Part shown: positions 19,123 to 28,158 of the stretch, one piece after another | Layout of the letters: every line of letters begins with the position of its first letter | Numbering within the stretch: position 1 is the first letter of the stretch | Origin: Streptacidiphilus sp. 4-A2 | Lineage (GTDB): Bacteria; Actinomycetota; Actinomycetes; Streptomycetales; Streptomycetaceae | Assembly (NCBI GenBank): GCA_014284505.1 | Contig: JAAFYY010000001.1 | Coordinates: 3,596,001-3,660,000, forward strand | Length of the DNA: 64,000 nucleotides | Direction of reading: 5' to 3' | Position numbers and translations under genes: made by a program | The notes under the pieces: generated by a model | What the model was told of the DNA's origin: nothing | Databases searched by the model: none | The model's input: only the letters and a program-made list of their open reading frames with translations

Positions 19123-20370
19123 TCAGCCGGCGGCGGGGCGGCCGGGCCGGGGCGGTCACTGTGCGCAGCGGTGGCCAGCACGATCAGCCCGACGCCCAGC
19201 TGCGCCACCGCGGCCGCCGCGATCACCGGCGCGAAGTCCCCGGTGGCCGACAGCAGCGCCCCGCGATCACCGGAGCGACCGGACGGTGACATAGGCGATG
19301 ACCCGCGTGATCACCAGCACCCGCCCGAGCAGATGGTCCGGCACCAGCTGGTGCCGCAAGGTGTAGTAGGTGACGATGAAGACCATCGTCGAGGCGCCGA
19401 CCACCACCCAGGCCGCGGCGATGGCGGCCAAGGGTGCAGCACCAGCAGCAGCGCGGTCCCGCAGCCGCCGGTGAGCACGCAGCCGATGATCCGCCGGGTA
19501 CACGGTGCGCTTGCCGATGTGCGGCGCCAGTACCGCCCGCCCAGCGCGCCCGCGCCGAGAGCGGCGAACACCACGCCGACCGCCGCCACCGACTGGTGCC
19601 GGTAGTGGATCAGATAGGTGAGCATGTTCGCCTCGACCATGGACAGTCCAGCGAGCTCCCGGCCGCGACCACCGCACCCACAGCAGCGTGGGGTGTTCCA
19701 GACAAAGCTCAGCCCCTCGCGGAGGTCCTCCCGGACGGTGGCGGCCGCGCGCTGCGGGCGGTGCGCGGCGGCCCTGACGATCAGCGAGATGGCCAGCGCC
19801 GACAGCCCGAAGGAGACCGAGTCCATGCTGAGTGCCCAACGCGCCCCCACCGCCGCCACAATGCTCGCGCCCAGCACGGCCGGCCAGGTCGAGCGCGCTC
19901 TGGCCGGTCTGCATCCGGGAGTTGGCCCAGCCCAGCCGCTCGGCCGGGACAGTGCTCGGCAGCATCGCCAGAAACGACGCCTGGTAGAGCGGGGTGATGC
20001 TGGACAGCAGGAACGCGGCCGGATAGATCAGCCACAGCTGGTACTGGCCGCACCAGGTGAGCACGGCCAGCGCGCCGACCAGCCCGGCGGCCGCGCTGTC
20101 GGCGCAGATCAGCAGCGTCCTGCGGTTGCGGCGGTCCGAGAGCACGCCCCCGGCCATGGCGAACAGCAGATACGGCACATACTCCAGGCTGTAGACCACG
20201 GCGGTCTGGATGGCCGAGCCGGTCATGCTGAGCACCAGCAGCGGCAGCGCCAGTTTGTACAGCCAGTCGCCCGCGGTGGAGACCACGAAGGCGCTGAGCA
20301 GCAGCCGGTAGTCGCGGAGCGTCGTACGCTGCCGCACGCCGCTCCCGACCTGGACGTCGCCGAGGGTCAC
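19123..20370 (-). CDS. MFS exporter of the ThiF/peptide cassette
   Basis: A 12-segment MFS protein of about 415 aa. GTG at 20370 shares GTGA with the ThiF stop. The N-terminus is RQRTTLRDYRLLLSAFVVST, then VVYSLEYVPYLLFAMAGGVL, then the MFS loop LSDRRNRRTLLICAD; later segments include SITPLYQASFLAMLPS, VGVVFAALGAGALGGRYW and VVVGASTMVFIVTYYTLRHQ. It resembles MFS proteins that export antibiotics and peptides; MccC, the microcin C exporter, is of this type. Frame breaks near 19905, 19670, 19425 and 19275. The end at 19123 is inferred from a TGA one frame over from GPAAPPPA. Likely exports the product made by ThiF from the 17-aa peptide. Confidence 0.82.
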
Positions 20371-21476
20371 CTGGCCACCACGGGGGCGACCTCCCCGCAG
20401 ACCGGGCAGTCCGGGATCCGTTCCCACTGCTCGACCTGACGGGTCGACAGGTCGTTGAAGTTCGTCTCCACCAGCCGTCCGGCGGCGATGGCTCGCTCAC
20501 TCCGGAGACCAGCCGGACGAACTCGGTCACCATCAGCGTGGTCAGCGCGGTCACCATGGGTCCGAAGGCGGCCAGGTCCGGGCCCACCCCGCCCTCGGTG
20601 TGCCGGTTCGCCATCTCGGCGCGGACCGCGAGGCTGCGTTCGTCGGAGGCGTTCTGCTGCTCCAGCAGGCCATGCACCGGTGACCCCGGGGATGATCAGG
20701 TAGATGACCGACCGCTGGGTCTCCACCCCGCCGCCGATGAAGGGCCCCGGCCCGGACGCAGGCGTCGTTCACCCAGCGCACGATCTGCATCTTCGGCCGG
20801 TCGACCGCGCAGAAGACGAAGTCCCGGTCGCTGATCACCTCCTCCACGGCGGACGAGGTGAGGATGCGCTCGACTCCGGTGACGGTGGCCCGGAGTAGTA
20901 GCCGCTGAGCGGCGGACCGCGAGCTCGACCTTGCGGTGGCCGATGTCCGCCTCGGAGTAGAGGATCTGCCGGTTGAGGTTGGAGAGTTCGACCTTGTCGA
21001 AGTCGAGCACCTTGAGGTCGCGCACGCCGAGGCCGAGCACGTCCAGGGAGACGTGCGAGCCGACACCGCCGACCCCAGCAGGCCGACCTTGCAGTCGCGC
21101 AGCCGCTCCTGCATGGTGAACTTGTTGCGCTCCAGGGTGGCGTAGGTCTCGAAGAAGCCGAGGTTGCGCTTCCAGCGCTCCTGCTCGTAGGCGTCGAGCA
21201 CGGTGGGCGCCTCCGCGTCCAGCAGCAGCCCCTCCTTGTCGAGCTGGGCGACCGCCTCCGGGATGTCGAACGCGGACTCCGGGCGCTGCCTGCGGAACTC
21301 CTGCTCGACCTCGTCCAGGGTGCGGCTGCCGTCCAGCAGCGCCAGCAGGCTCCGACCTCGCCCTCCGGGTCCTCGATCTCCAGCATCGCCCCGCACAGCT
21401 GCACGAGCACGGATTCGTCGACGTGTAGGCGGGATTGGTCAGCTTCAATTGGGTCTCTGCGGCATTGTTCCGCCAT
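20367..21476 (-). CDS. ThiF/MccB-like E1 adenylating enzyme with N-terminal PqqD-like domain
   Basis: The N-terminal ~85 residues (VDESVLVQLCGAMLEIEDPE, then LLALLDGSRTLDEVEQEFRR) form a PqqD-like peptide-binding clamp. The E1 core has the nucleotide loop GVGGVGSHVSLDVLG, KVLDFDKVELSNLNRQILYS (catalytic Arg-Gln of SNLNRQ), FVFCAVDRPKMQIVRWVNDA and two zinc CxxC pairs (CMAC and, at the very end, CPVCGEVAP). This is the layout of enzymes such as MccB that adenylate a peptide C-terminus. Start uncertain: ATG at 21476 is in frame; a TTG at 21448 gives LKLTNPAY, which looks more like a PqqD-type beginning. Frame breaks near 21425, 21355, 21078, 20890, 20760 and 20680. Couples to the MFS gene by GTGA. 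Confidence 0.83.
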
Positions 21477-21534
21477 CTCCGATCGAATGCGTTGGACGAT
21501 GATCAAAATATCGGCAGCAGTCGCCGGAAATGCG

Positions 21535-21577
21535 GCGGTCTACTCCGCCCGGCCATGGGATCCACGGAGTAGACCGC
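21535..21577 (-). terminator. Perfect 13-bp hairpin between the 17-aa peptide gene and thiF
   Basis: Arms GCGGTCTACTCCG (21535-21547) and its exact complement (21565-21577) enclose a 17-base loop. The hairpin begins 8 bases after the peptide TAG and precedes thiF. There is no immediate T-run. The position matches the terminator that lies between mccA and mccB in microcin C operons and sets the high peptide-to-enzyme ratio. Confidence 0.78.
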
Positions 21578-21585
21578 GTTATTGA

Positions 21586-21639
21586 CTAGCTCGGGAGACC
21601 AACCCCGGCGACACTGGTGGTGTGCTTCTGAACGCGCAT
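21586..21639 (-). CDS. 17-aa putative precursor peptide (microcin C-like position)
   Basis: ATG at 21639 is preceded by GGGGAGGTGATCCAC, one of the best ribosome sites in the window (GGAGGTGA, 5-base spacing). The product is MRVQKHTTSVAGVGLPS, then TAG. It sits right after a strong promoter, right before a perfect hairpin, and upstream of an E1-like enzyme and an MFS exporter, as mccA does in microcin C operons. Known MccA peptides end in Asn, whereas this one ends in Ser; a single missing base would change the C-terminus, so the end is uncertain. Another frame downstream reads SPELVNNAVYSVDP. Could also be a leader peptide controlling the hairpin. Confidence 0.6.
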   Translation of the reverse strand: MRVQKHTTSVAGVGLPS

Positions 21640-21686
21640 GTGGATCACCTCCCCGCTGCTGGAAGGAGCGGAATGTCTGCCGCTGT

Positions 21687-21716
21687 AAGCTAGCGAACAT
21701 TCGCAACCCCAGTCAA
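21687..21716 (-). promoter_or_regulatory. Strong promoter with operator-like palindrome for the peptide/thiF operon
   Basis: Minus strand: -35 TTGACT (21716-21711) and -10 TAGCTT (21692-21687), spaced 18 bp, a very good match to the actinobacterial housekeeping consensus. The spacer contains GCGAATGTTCGC (21704-21693), an inverted repeat GCGAA/TTCGC placed where a repressor would block RNA polymerase. Predicted start of transcription near 21680, about 40 bases before the peptide ATG. Confidence 0.72.
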
Positions 21717-22171
21717 TGGCATCTTTCGCCCTCGTCCGGCCTCTCCCCTGGGGTGCCGGAATACTGCTGGGGCTGGTTGAACTCCGGACCAGTGAGGTCG
21801 GAGCGGCAGTCCGAAACCCCTGTCAGCGATTTCCGTAACCGCCGTCGGCCGTGCGGTGCCGGCCTCGTCACCCCAGGCGCCGCAAGGCCCCCAGTGGTTC
21901 GCGGCAGCCCCGGCGGACACCGCCGCGGAGGCTGGTTCGGATACTCACGGCAACCGTCGGCGGTCACCTTCGGTCACCCCGGTACATGGATCAAGAAGGA
22001 AGATCTCTTTTCCGGAACCGCCCCGGGGAACGTCGTCCGATAGCCGGGTCCGGCAATTAGGGGCGGGGCGCCGCCGGCCGCCGCCGAAACGGCCAGGAAC
22101 AACTCGGATCGAGCCATCCGGCGAAGAACAGCCACTGTCGGCCGGCACACCGGGAATGATAGAAGTTCCGG
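21717..22171. other. Intergenic region between the peptide operon and the capA-like gene
   Basis: About 455 bp, noticeably less GC-rich than flanking genes, which is common in laterally acquired or regulatory DNA. It should contain the promoter of the divergent CapA-family gene; apart from a weak GAAGTTCCGG before that ATG, I see no clear signal and no convincing small gene. Confidence 0.5.
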
Positions 22172-23336
22172 ATGGAATCGATTATCCTCGCGGCCGTGGG
22201 CGACATCTTTGTCGACCGGGCCGATCCGACCACCGCGCTCGCCGGAATTCGTCCGCTGCTGAATGCCGCGGACGTGACGTTCGGTAACTTCGAGGGGGTG
22301 CTCACCGACGGCTGCCCGGTGGTTCCCGGGGCCTCCTTCGCGGCGCTCACAGCGACCTCCAACGCAACCGCGACAGCTGGTTTCGATGTGCTGTCGCTGG
22401 CCAACAACCACGCCATGGATGCCGGCCACGGCGGCCTGCAGGACACCGTCCGGGCCCTGGCCGGACAGGGCGTGCGGACCGTCGGCGCCGGCGCCGACCT
22501 GGCCCGGGCGCTGACCCCGGTGACGGTCGGGCGCGGACCGCTGCGACTGGCCGTACTGGCGGTGACCGCCGTGCTTCAGCACGGCGCGGAGGCCCGGCCC
22601 GGCATACCGGGGGTGGCGCCGCTGCGGGCCGACGACTGTTATCTGCCGCCCTACCCAGCGTCAGCTGCCCGGGGGTGGCGCCGAGGGTCGTCTCGTGCTG
22701 AACGAGTCGGACTGGCAGCGCCTGGCCGAGGCCGTCGGCCGGGCGAAGGCGGACGGGCAGTTGGTGGCGGTGTCGGTGCACTGGGGCGACCACACCCGCC
22801 CCTGGGTGCTCACCCACGAGCGGCTGTGCGCCCAGCTGCTGGCCGAGGCAGGCGCCGACGTGGTCCTGGGGCACCACCAGCACATGCTGCGCGGCATGGA
22901 CCATGTCTCCGGCGTCCCGGTCTGGTACGGACTCGGCCATGCGGTCTTCGACCAGGCCCGGCTGGCCGAGGAGTACGCGGCCTACGGCTTCGACGTGTCC
23001 GCGCACACCCCGGAGCAGCTGGAGGCGGTGTTCGCGAGTACGGCATCTTCCCGCGCCCGGACCGGCCCGCCTTCCCGTTCCACCGATGGCCCGCCGGACC
23101 GCGTCGCGGTGGTCGAGCTCGGCGCGGACGGTGTGCGCCGGTGCGGGGCGGTGCCGTGCCTGATCGATGCGGACGGGGTCGCCCGGCCGGTGGCGCCAGG
23201 CACCGCCGAATGGGGCGAGCTCACAGACTTTCTGACCGAGTGTCAGACCAGGGCCGGGCTGTCGTCCCAGGTGGTGGCGGACACCGGCTGGCAGCTGGGC
23301 GGCCACCCGGTGGTTGAGTTCAAGGAGTCGCCGTGA
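22172..23336 (+). CDS. CapA-family (PGA_cap) metallophosphatase-like protein
   Basis: ATG at 22172 (MESIILAAVGDIFVDRADP). Motifs of the CapA/PGA_cap superfamily, which has a calcineurin-like fold, occur in order: AAVGDI, FGNFEGVLTD, LSLANNHAMDAGHGG, VSVHWGDHTRPW and VLGHHQHMLRGMD. There is no signal peptide or membrane anchor, so this is a cytoplasmic relative rather than the classical membrane-bound poly-gamma-glutamate protein. Frame breaks near 22668 and 23035. It is divergent from the 17-aa peptide operon; such proteins occur in natural-product and capsule loci, but its reaction here is unknown. Ends GGHPVVEFKESP at 23336. Confidence 0.82.
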
Positions 23337-23619
23337 CCCGGCATGGCGGCCCGGCGCGGTGACTGGGCGCAGTGACCCGGGGCGGCGCCCGGGCCCGGCG
23401 GCTGCGCACGGTGACCGGCGGGTCGAACGCGCCCGCCGGCCCCGCGCGGTACCCGCCGAACGGCGGCAGGTGCGCCCCCGAGTGGCGGATTGACAGTGTT
23501 CTGACAGCAGATCAGCATGAGGCTGTTGTCACGGACGCGTCAATCGACGCGCTACGGCCTTGCTCCAGGCGTCCCGCACCACCCTGCCGGCGCGCCGGGG
23601 CCGCGTGAGAGGAACCCAA

Positions 23620-24942
23620 GTGCTCAAGTTAAGAAGGACAGCCGTGCCCGTGGTAGCGGCCGGCGCGCTGGTCGCGCTGAGCATGCTGCCCGCCGCGGCG
23701 GCCCAGGCGAACACCGGCGCCGCGCCCGCGGTCGGCTCGGCCGCGAGCCTGCCCAACGCGGCGCTCGCCGACCGCGGCTCGGCCCGCGCCTGCGCGGGCA
23801 TCGCGGCCAACCGATGCCTGGCCGACATCGTCACCGTGGCCCATGGCTCACTGAAGCCGCTGGCGACCAGCACCCCGGTCGGCTACGGCCCGGCCGACTT
23901 CGCCGCCGGGTACAACCTCCCGGCCGCGAACGTCGGCCCCGCCAACACCATCGCCATCCTGGACGAGGGCGCCTTCCCGACCCTGGAGAGCGACCTCAAC
24001 ACCTACCGCAGCCAGTACGGGCTGCCCGCCTGCACCACCGCCAACGGCTGCTTCAAGCAGGTGAACGAGCACGGCGGGGCGCCGCTGGCGGCCGGCACCA
24101 CCACCGCGCAGAAGCAGTTCGACGAGGAGGTCGGCGTCGAGACCACCCTGGATGTGGACATGGCCTCGGCAGCCTGTCCCACCTGCCACATCCTGGAGAT
24201 CACGGTCAACCGCGACATCACCACCAGCGAGGACCAGGCCGCGGAGGACTTCGGCGTGGCGATGAACACCGCCGCCGCGCTCGGCGCCTCGGCGGCCAGC
24301 GTCAGCTACCAGTTCGACCCGGACGCGACCCTGGACCTCGGCGCCGCCGCCCGCGACTTCTACCACCCCGGCATGGCCATCACCGCCTCCTCCGGCGACG
24401 GCGGCTATGAGGGCACCCCCTCCGGCTGGCCGCAGAACCTGCCCACGGTCACCTCCGTCGGCGGCACCTCGCTCTACCGCTCCGCCACCAGCGCCAACGG
24501 CTACACCGACGTCGCCTGGGCGGGCTCCGGCAGCGGCTGCGCGGCCGAACTGCCGCCCGCGCTCGGCCAGCCGACCAGCGTGGCCGCCCTGTGCGCCGGC
24601 CACCGGGCCGACTCCGACGTCTCCGCCGACGCCGACCCGAACACCGGAGCGGCCGTCTACGACGACTACGCCCCCGCCAGCGGCCAGCCGAACAACTGGA
24701 TCACCGTGGGCGGCACCAGCGAGTCCAGCCCGTTCGTCGCCGGCCTCTACGCCCGTGGCGGGAACCTGGCCGACGTCGAGGGGCCGAACACCCTCTACAG
24801 CGCCCCGGCCTCGGCCTTCAACGACGTGATCCTCGGTCAGAACGCCGCCCCCAACAGCGGCTGCGGTGTGCTCTGCACCTCGGGCCCCGGCTGGGACGGC
24901 CCCACCGGCCTCGGCACCCCGAACGGCCTGTCCGCCTTCTGA
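23620..24942 (+). CDS. Secreted S53-type (sedolisin-like) serine protease
   Basis: GTG at 23620 follows AGAGGA by seven bases. A basic N-terminus (VLKLRRTA) and a hydrophobic run (VPVVAAGALVALSMLPAAAA) make a Sec signal peptide ending near AAQA. A short pro-region contains CAGIAANRCLADIVTVAHG. The catalytic domain shows VETTLDVDMASAACPTC (Glu and Asp of the S53 triad), ITASSGDGGYEG (oxyanion Asp) and GGTSESSPFVAGLYAR (catalytic Ser). About 440 aa, one clean reading frame, with GC3 typical of native genes. TTGACA at 23490 may be its -35 box. Probably a nutritional or peptide-processing extracellular protease. Confidence 0.88.
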   Translation: MLKLRRTAVPVVAAGALVALSMLPAAAAQANTGAAPAVGSAASLPNAALADRGSARACAGIAANRCLADIVTVAHGSLKPLATSTPVGYGPADFAAGYNLPAANVGPANTIAILDEGAFPTLESDLNTYRSQYGLPACTTANGCFKQVNEHGGAPLAAGTTTAQKQFDEEVGVETTLDVDMASAACPTCHILEITVNRDITTSEDQAAEDFGVAMNTAAALGASAASVSYQFDPDATLDLGAAARDFYHPGMAITASSGDGGYEGTPSGWPQNLPTVTSVGGTSLYRSATSANGYTDVAWAGSGSGCAAELPPALGQPTSVAALCAGHRADSDVSADADPNTGAAVYDDYAPASGQPNNWITVGGTSESSPFVAGLYARGGNLADVEGPNTLYSAPASAFNDVILGQNAAPNSGCGVLCTSGPGWDGPTGLGTPNGLSAF

Positions 24943-25101
24943 CCCCCGGGACCTGCCCCCGGGATCCGCCCCGGGCTCTGAGCTCAGGCTCTGAAGACCG
25001 GGGCGGTCCGGGCGGGGCCCGGGCGGCGGCGCACCCGCGCCGTCCGCCCGGGCCCCGCCCGCGTGGCGGGAGCGGATCTCCGTCGGCGAGTCAGCCGACT
25101 C

Positions 25102-25180
25102 GACACCGGCTCCGCCGCCGGCGGGCTGATCCAACACCGGCTTCGCCGCCGGCGGGCTGATCCAACACCGGCTTCGCCGC
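25102..25180. repeat. 31-bp tandem repeat (about 2.5 copies)
   Basis: A unit starting (G/A)ACACCGGCT and ending GGGCTGATCC is present at 25102-25132 and 25133-25163, with a third partial copy from 25164. It fills the middle of the 350-bp gap between the protease and antiporter genes (24943-25292). To its right the AT-richer TGTTAACAGGTTGATAAAG may belong to the antiporter promoter. Confidence 0.85.
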
Positions 25181-25292
25181 TGTTAACAGGTTGATAAAGT
25201 GACACCTGGTGTGCCGGGAAGCCTGGTCGGCGCGGGGGACAGTCAGACGCGTTCTGCGGTGACGCCCCCGGAGAAGGATCAGGTGTCGGTCG

Positions 25293-26847
25293 ATGCACGC
25301 GGTAGCCCTTGTGCTGTTCCTGGTGGTTCTGGGCACTACCGTGGCCACCGGGGCGCGCCGCTGGCGGATTCCCGCCCCTCGCTGCTGGTGCTGGCCGGGC
25401 TGGCGGTGGCGCTGGTGCCCGGGACGCCTTCGCTGCACATCGCCCCGCAGACCATCGGCCTGGTGGTGCTGCCGCCACTGCTCTACGCCTCGGCCGAGGA
25501 ACTCCCGTTGCGCGATCTGCGCACCGTCTGGCGGCCGGTCACGGTACTGGCCTTCGGCCTGGTCCTGGCCTCGGCCGCGGCGGTGGGAGCGCTGGCCTCG
25601 ATACTCACCCCGCTCGGCGGCGGAATGGCCTTCGTCCTGGGCGCGGTGCTGGCCAGCACCGACCCGGTCGCGGTCACCGCGCTCGGACGCCGGCTGTCAC
25701 TGCCGGGCCGGGTGCAGGTGCTGGTGCAGGCCGAGAGCCTGTTCAACGACGCCACCTCGCTGGTGCTGTTCAAGGTCGCGCTGAGTTTCGCGGTGGCCGC
25801 CGGAGGAACGGTCGGCTGGCAGAGCGCGGGCGGCCAGTTCGTGCTGCTGGCCGGGGGCGGCAGCGCGATCGGGGCGGCGGTGGCGGGGTGGTGGTACTGA
25901 TCCGGCGGCGTACCGCCGACCCGGTGCTGGAGACCGTGATCGCGCTGGTCACCCCCTACAGCGCCTATGTGGTGGCCGAGTCCGCGCATGCCTCCGGGGT
26001 GACCGCGGTGGTGGTGGCCGGGGTGCTGCTGGGCCGCTCCGGGCACCAGCTCACCGACGCCCGGATCCGGCTTCAGCTGGGGGCGGTGTACGCGGTGGTG
26101 GTGTTCGGCCTGGAGAGCGTGGTCTTCAGCATCGTCGGCCTGGAACTGCCGGAACTGGTCCGCCAGCTGTCGGGGGCCAGTCGGCTGTGGCCGCTGGAGG
26201 CGGTGGCGATCAGCGCCGTGCTGATCGCGCTGCGCAGCGCCTGGATGCTGCCGCTGTCCGCGGCCGTCAAACCGGGGCAGGGCCCGTCGCTGCGAATGGC
26301 CGGGGTGCTCACCTGGGCCGGGACCAGGGGGGTGATGCCGCTGGCCGCGGCGCTGTCGATCCCGCTGACGGCCGCCGACGGCGGGCTGCTGCCCGGGCGG
26401 CCGCTGGTACTGGTGCTGACCACGGCGGTGGTGGTGCTCACCCTGGTGGTGCAGGGGCTGAGCCTGGCCGGGGTGGTCCGCCGCTCCGGGCTGGCGGTGG
26501 AACCGGAGCACACCGTCCGGGAGGAGACGCGCACCCGCGACCGGCTGGCCCGGGTCGGACTGGACCACCTCGACCAGCTCAGCGGCCTGGAGACGATGCC
26601 GGAGGCCGCCATCGAGCGGATGCGGCGCACCCTGAGCGCCCGGCTGGAGCATCTGGAGGACACCGACGGAGAGCCGGGTGAGGGCCCCGACCTGCTCGCG
26701 GCCTACCGCGGGCTGCGCCGCGAGGTGATCTCGGTCCAGAGCGAGACGCTGCGTGAGCTCTACGACGAGCACCGGATCAGCGACACCACCCGCAGAAACC
26801 TCCAGCACCAGCTGGACCTGGAGGACGCCGCGACCGCGGGCGGCTGA
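25293..26847 (+). CDS. CPA1-type Na+/H+ antiporter
   Basis: A membrane protein of about 515 aa that exchanges Na+ (or K+) for protons. ATG at 25293 (MHAVALVLFLVVLGTTVATG). The ion-binding region is typical of CPA1: VLASTDPVAVTALGRRLSLP and LVQAESLFNDATSLVLFKVA, with the ND pair. Later segments include AYVVAESAHASGVTAVVVAG and LTWAGTRGVMPLAAALSIPL. It ends in a cytoplasmic helical tail of about 110 aa rich in Glu/Arg (LDHLDQLSGLETMPEAAIER). Frame breaks near 25378 and 25888. No partner gene is coupled to it. Confidence 0.88.
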
Positions 26848-27053
26848 CCCCGCGGCGGCCGCAGCAGCCGGTCCCGGCGATGCTCGGCCGGCGTGCTCGG
26901 ATGGTGCCGGCCACCGATGGTCCCGTCAGTAAGGCCGGTCGGCCCCTGTCCGTACCGCCCGGCCGCGGTGAATACTGGAGGCGTGCCCCGCATGCGCCCT
27001 CGCACGCCGCTTGCCCAAGGCACGCTCAGGCCCTCGGCGTGGAGGTGAGTGCC

Positions 27054-27956
27054 ATGCGTTCCCGTTTCGCGACCGACCGGCAGCTGACGGTCCGGATGCT
27101 GACCGTGGTCTTCCTGCTCGGACTGCTCTACGTCGGGTTCGTCGCCGCGCTGATCGTCCTGCTGAAGTCCGCGGTGCTGATCGTGGTGATCATCGGCGGC
27201 ATGCTGGTCGCCCAGTTCTGGTACTCCGACCGGATCGCGCTGTACGCCATGCACGCCAAGGAAGTGACCGCGGAGGAGGAACCCCGGCTGCACGGCGCGG
27301 TCGACCGGCTGTGCACCCTGGCCGACATGCCCAAGCCGCGGATCGCCGTCTCCCGGACCGACCTGCCCAACGCCTTTGCCACCGGCCGCAACGCCGACCA
27401 CGCGGTCATCTGTGTCACCACCGGCCTGCTGCGCCGCCTGGAGCCGGACGAACTGGACGGCGTGCTGGCACACGAACTGTCGCATGTGGCGCACCGCGAT
27501 GTCGCGGTGATCACCATCGCCTCCTTCCTGGGCGTGCTGGCCGGTCTGATCGCGCGCTTCGCGCTGTACTCCGGGCTGATGCGCGGCCGTCGCGGCAGCC
27601 CGCAGCTGGCCGTGGTCTTCGCGGCGGTGATGGGGGCCTCCATCGCCGTGTACACGATCAGCTTCCTGCTGATCCGGACCCTGTCCCGCTACCGTGAGCT
27701 GGCCGCCGACCGCTCGGCCGCCGAGCTGACCGGCCGCCCCTCGGCACTGGCCTCGGCGCTGGTCAAGGTCAGCGGACAGATCGCCCGGATCCCGACCCGG
27801 GACCTGCGCACCGCGCAGAACTTCAACGCCTTCTTCTTCGCGCCCGCCCTGGGCCAGGGACGCGACCTCTCCAACCTGCTGTCCACCCACCCGACCCTGG
27901 AGAAGCGGCTGGACGCCCTCGCCCGCATCTCCGCCCGGCTGGGCGAACCGGAGTGA
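27054..27956 (+). CDS. htpX: HtpX-like M48 membrane metalloprotease
   Basis: ATG at 27054 follows GGAGGTGAG. This is an intact 300-aa protein with two N-terminal membrane segments (MLTVVFLLGLLYVGFVAALI, VVIIGGMLVAQFWY), a cytoplasmic catalytic domain with VLAHELSHVAHRD (HExxH), two further hydrophobic segments and the Glu ligand in SRYRELAADRSAAELTG. RTAQNFNAFFFAP and LLSTHPTLEKRLDALARI are family signatures. HtpX degrades misfolded membrane proteins; Streptomyces genomes usually carry such a gene. Independent of its neighbours. Confidence 0.93.
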   Translation: MRSRFATDRQLTVRMLTVVFLLGLLYVGFVAALIVLLKSAVLIVVIIGGMLVAQFWYSDRIALYAMHAKEVTAEEEPRLHGAVDRLCTLADMPKPRIAVSRTDLPNAFATGRNADHAVICVTTGLLRRLEPDELDGVLAHELSHVAHRDVAVITIASFLGVLAGLIARFALYSGLMRGRRGSPQLAVVFAAVMGASIAVYTISFLLIRTLSRYRELAADRSAAELTGRPSALASALVKVSGQIARIPTRDLRTAQNFNAFFFAPALGQGRDLSNLLSTHPTLEKRLDALARISARLGEPE

Positions 27957-28158
27957 GCGGCGAACCGGAGTGACCCGCGAATCGGAGTGAGCTGGGCGCC
28001 GCCCCCGCATACCGCCTGGTCGAAGCAGTAGGTTCAGCCTCCCGGGGGCTTCCCCCGGGCCGTTGACAGGCCGACACTGGGACTGACCGGCGGTTGGGGG
28101 CAGCGCCGCCGGCCGGGCCGGCTCTGAGCGCCCCCAGGCAGCAGCGGGGAGGGGCGCC

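Noticed and set aside
23848..25137. 429-codon minus-strand open frame under the S53 protease
   Set aside because: Gly/Val/Arg low complexity, antisense to a protease with an intact triad and signal peptide.
25102..25180. Possible CRISPR-like array
   Set aside because: Units are directly contiguous with no spacers and only 2.5 copies; no cas gene nearby.
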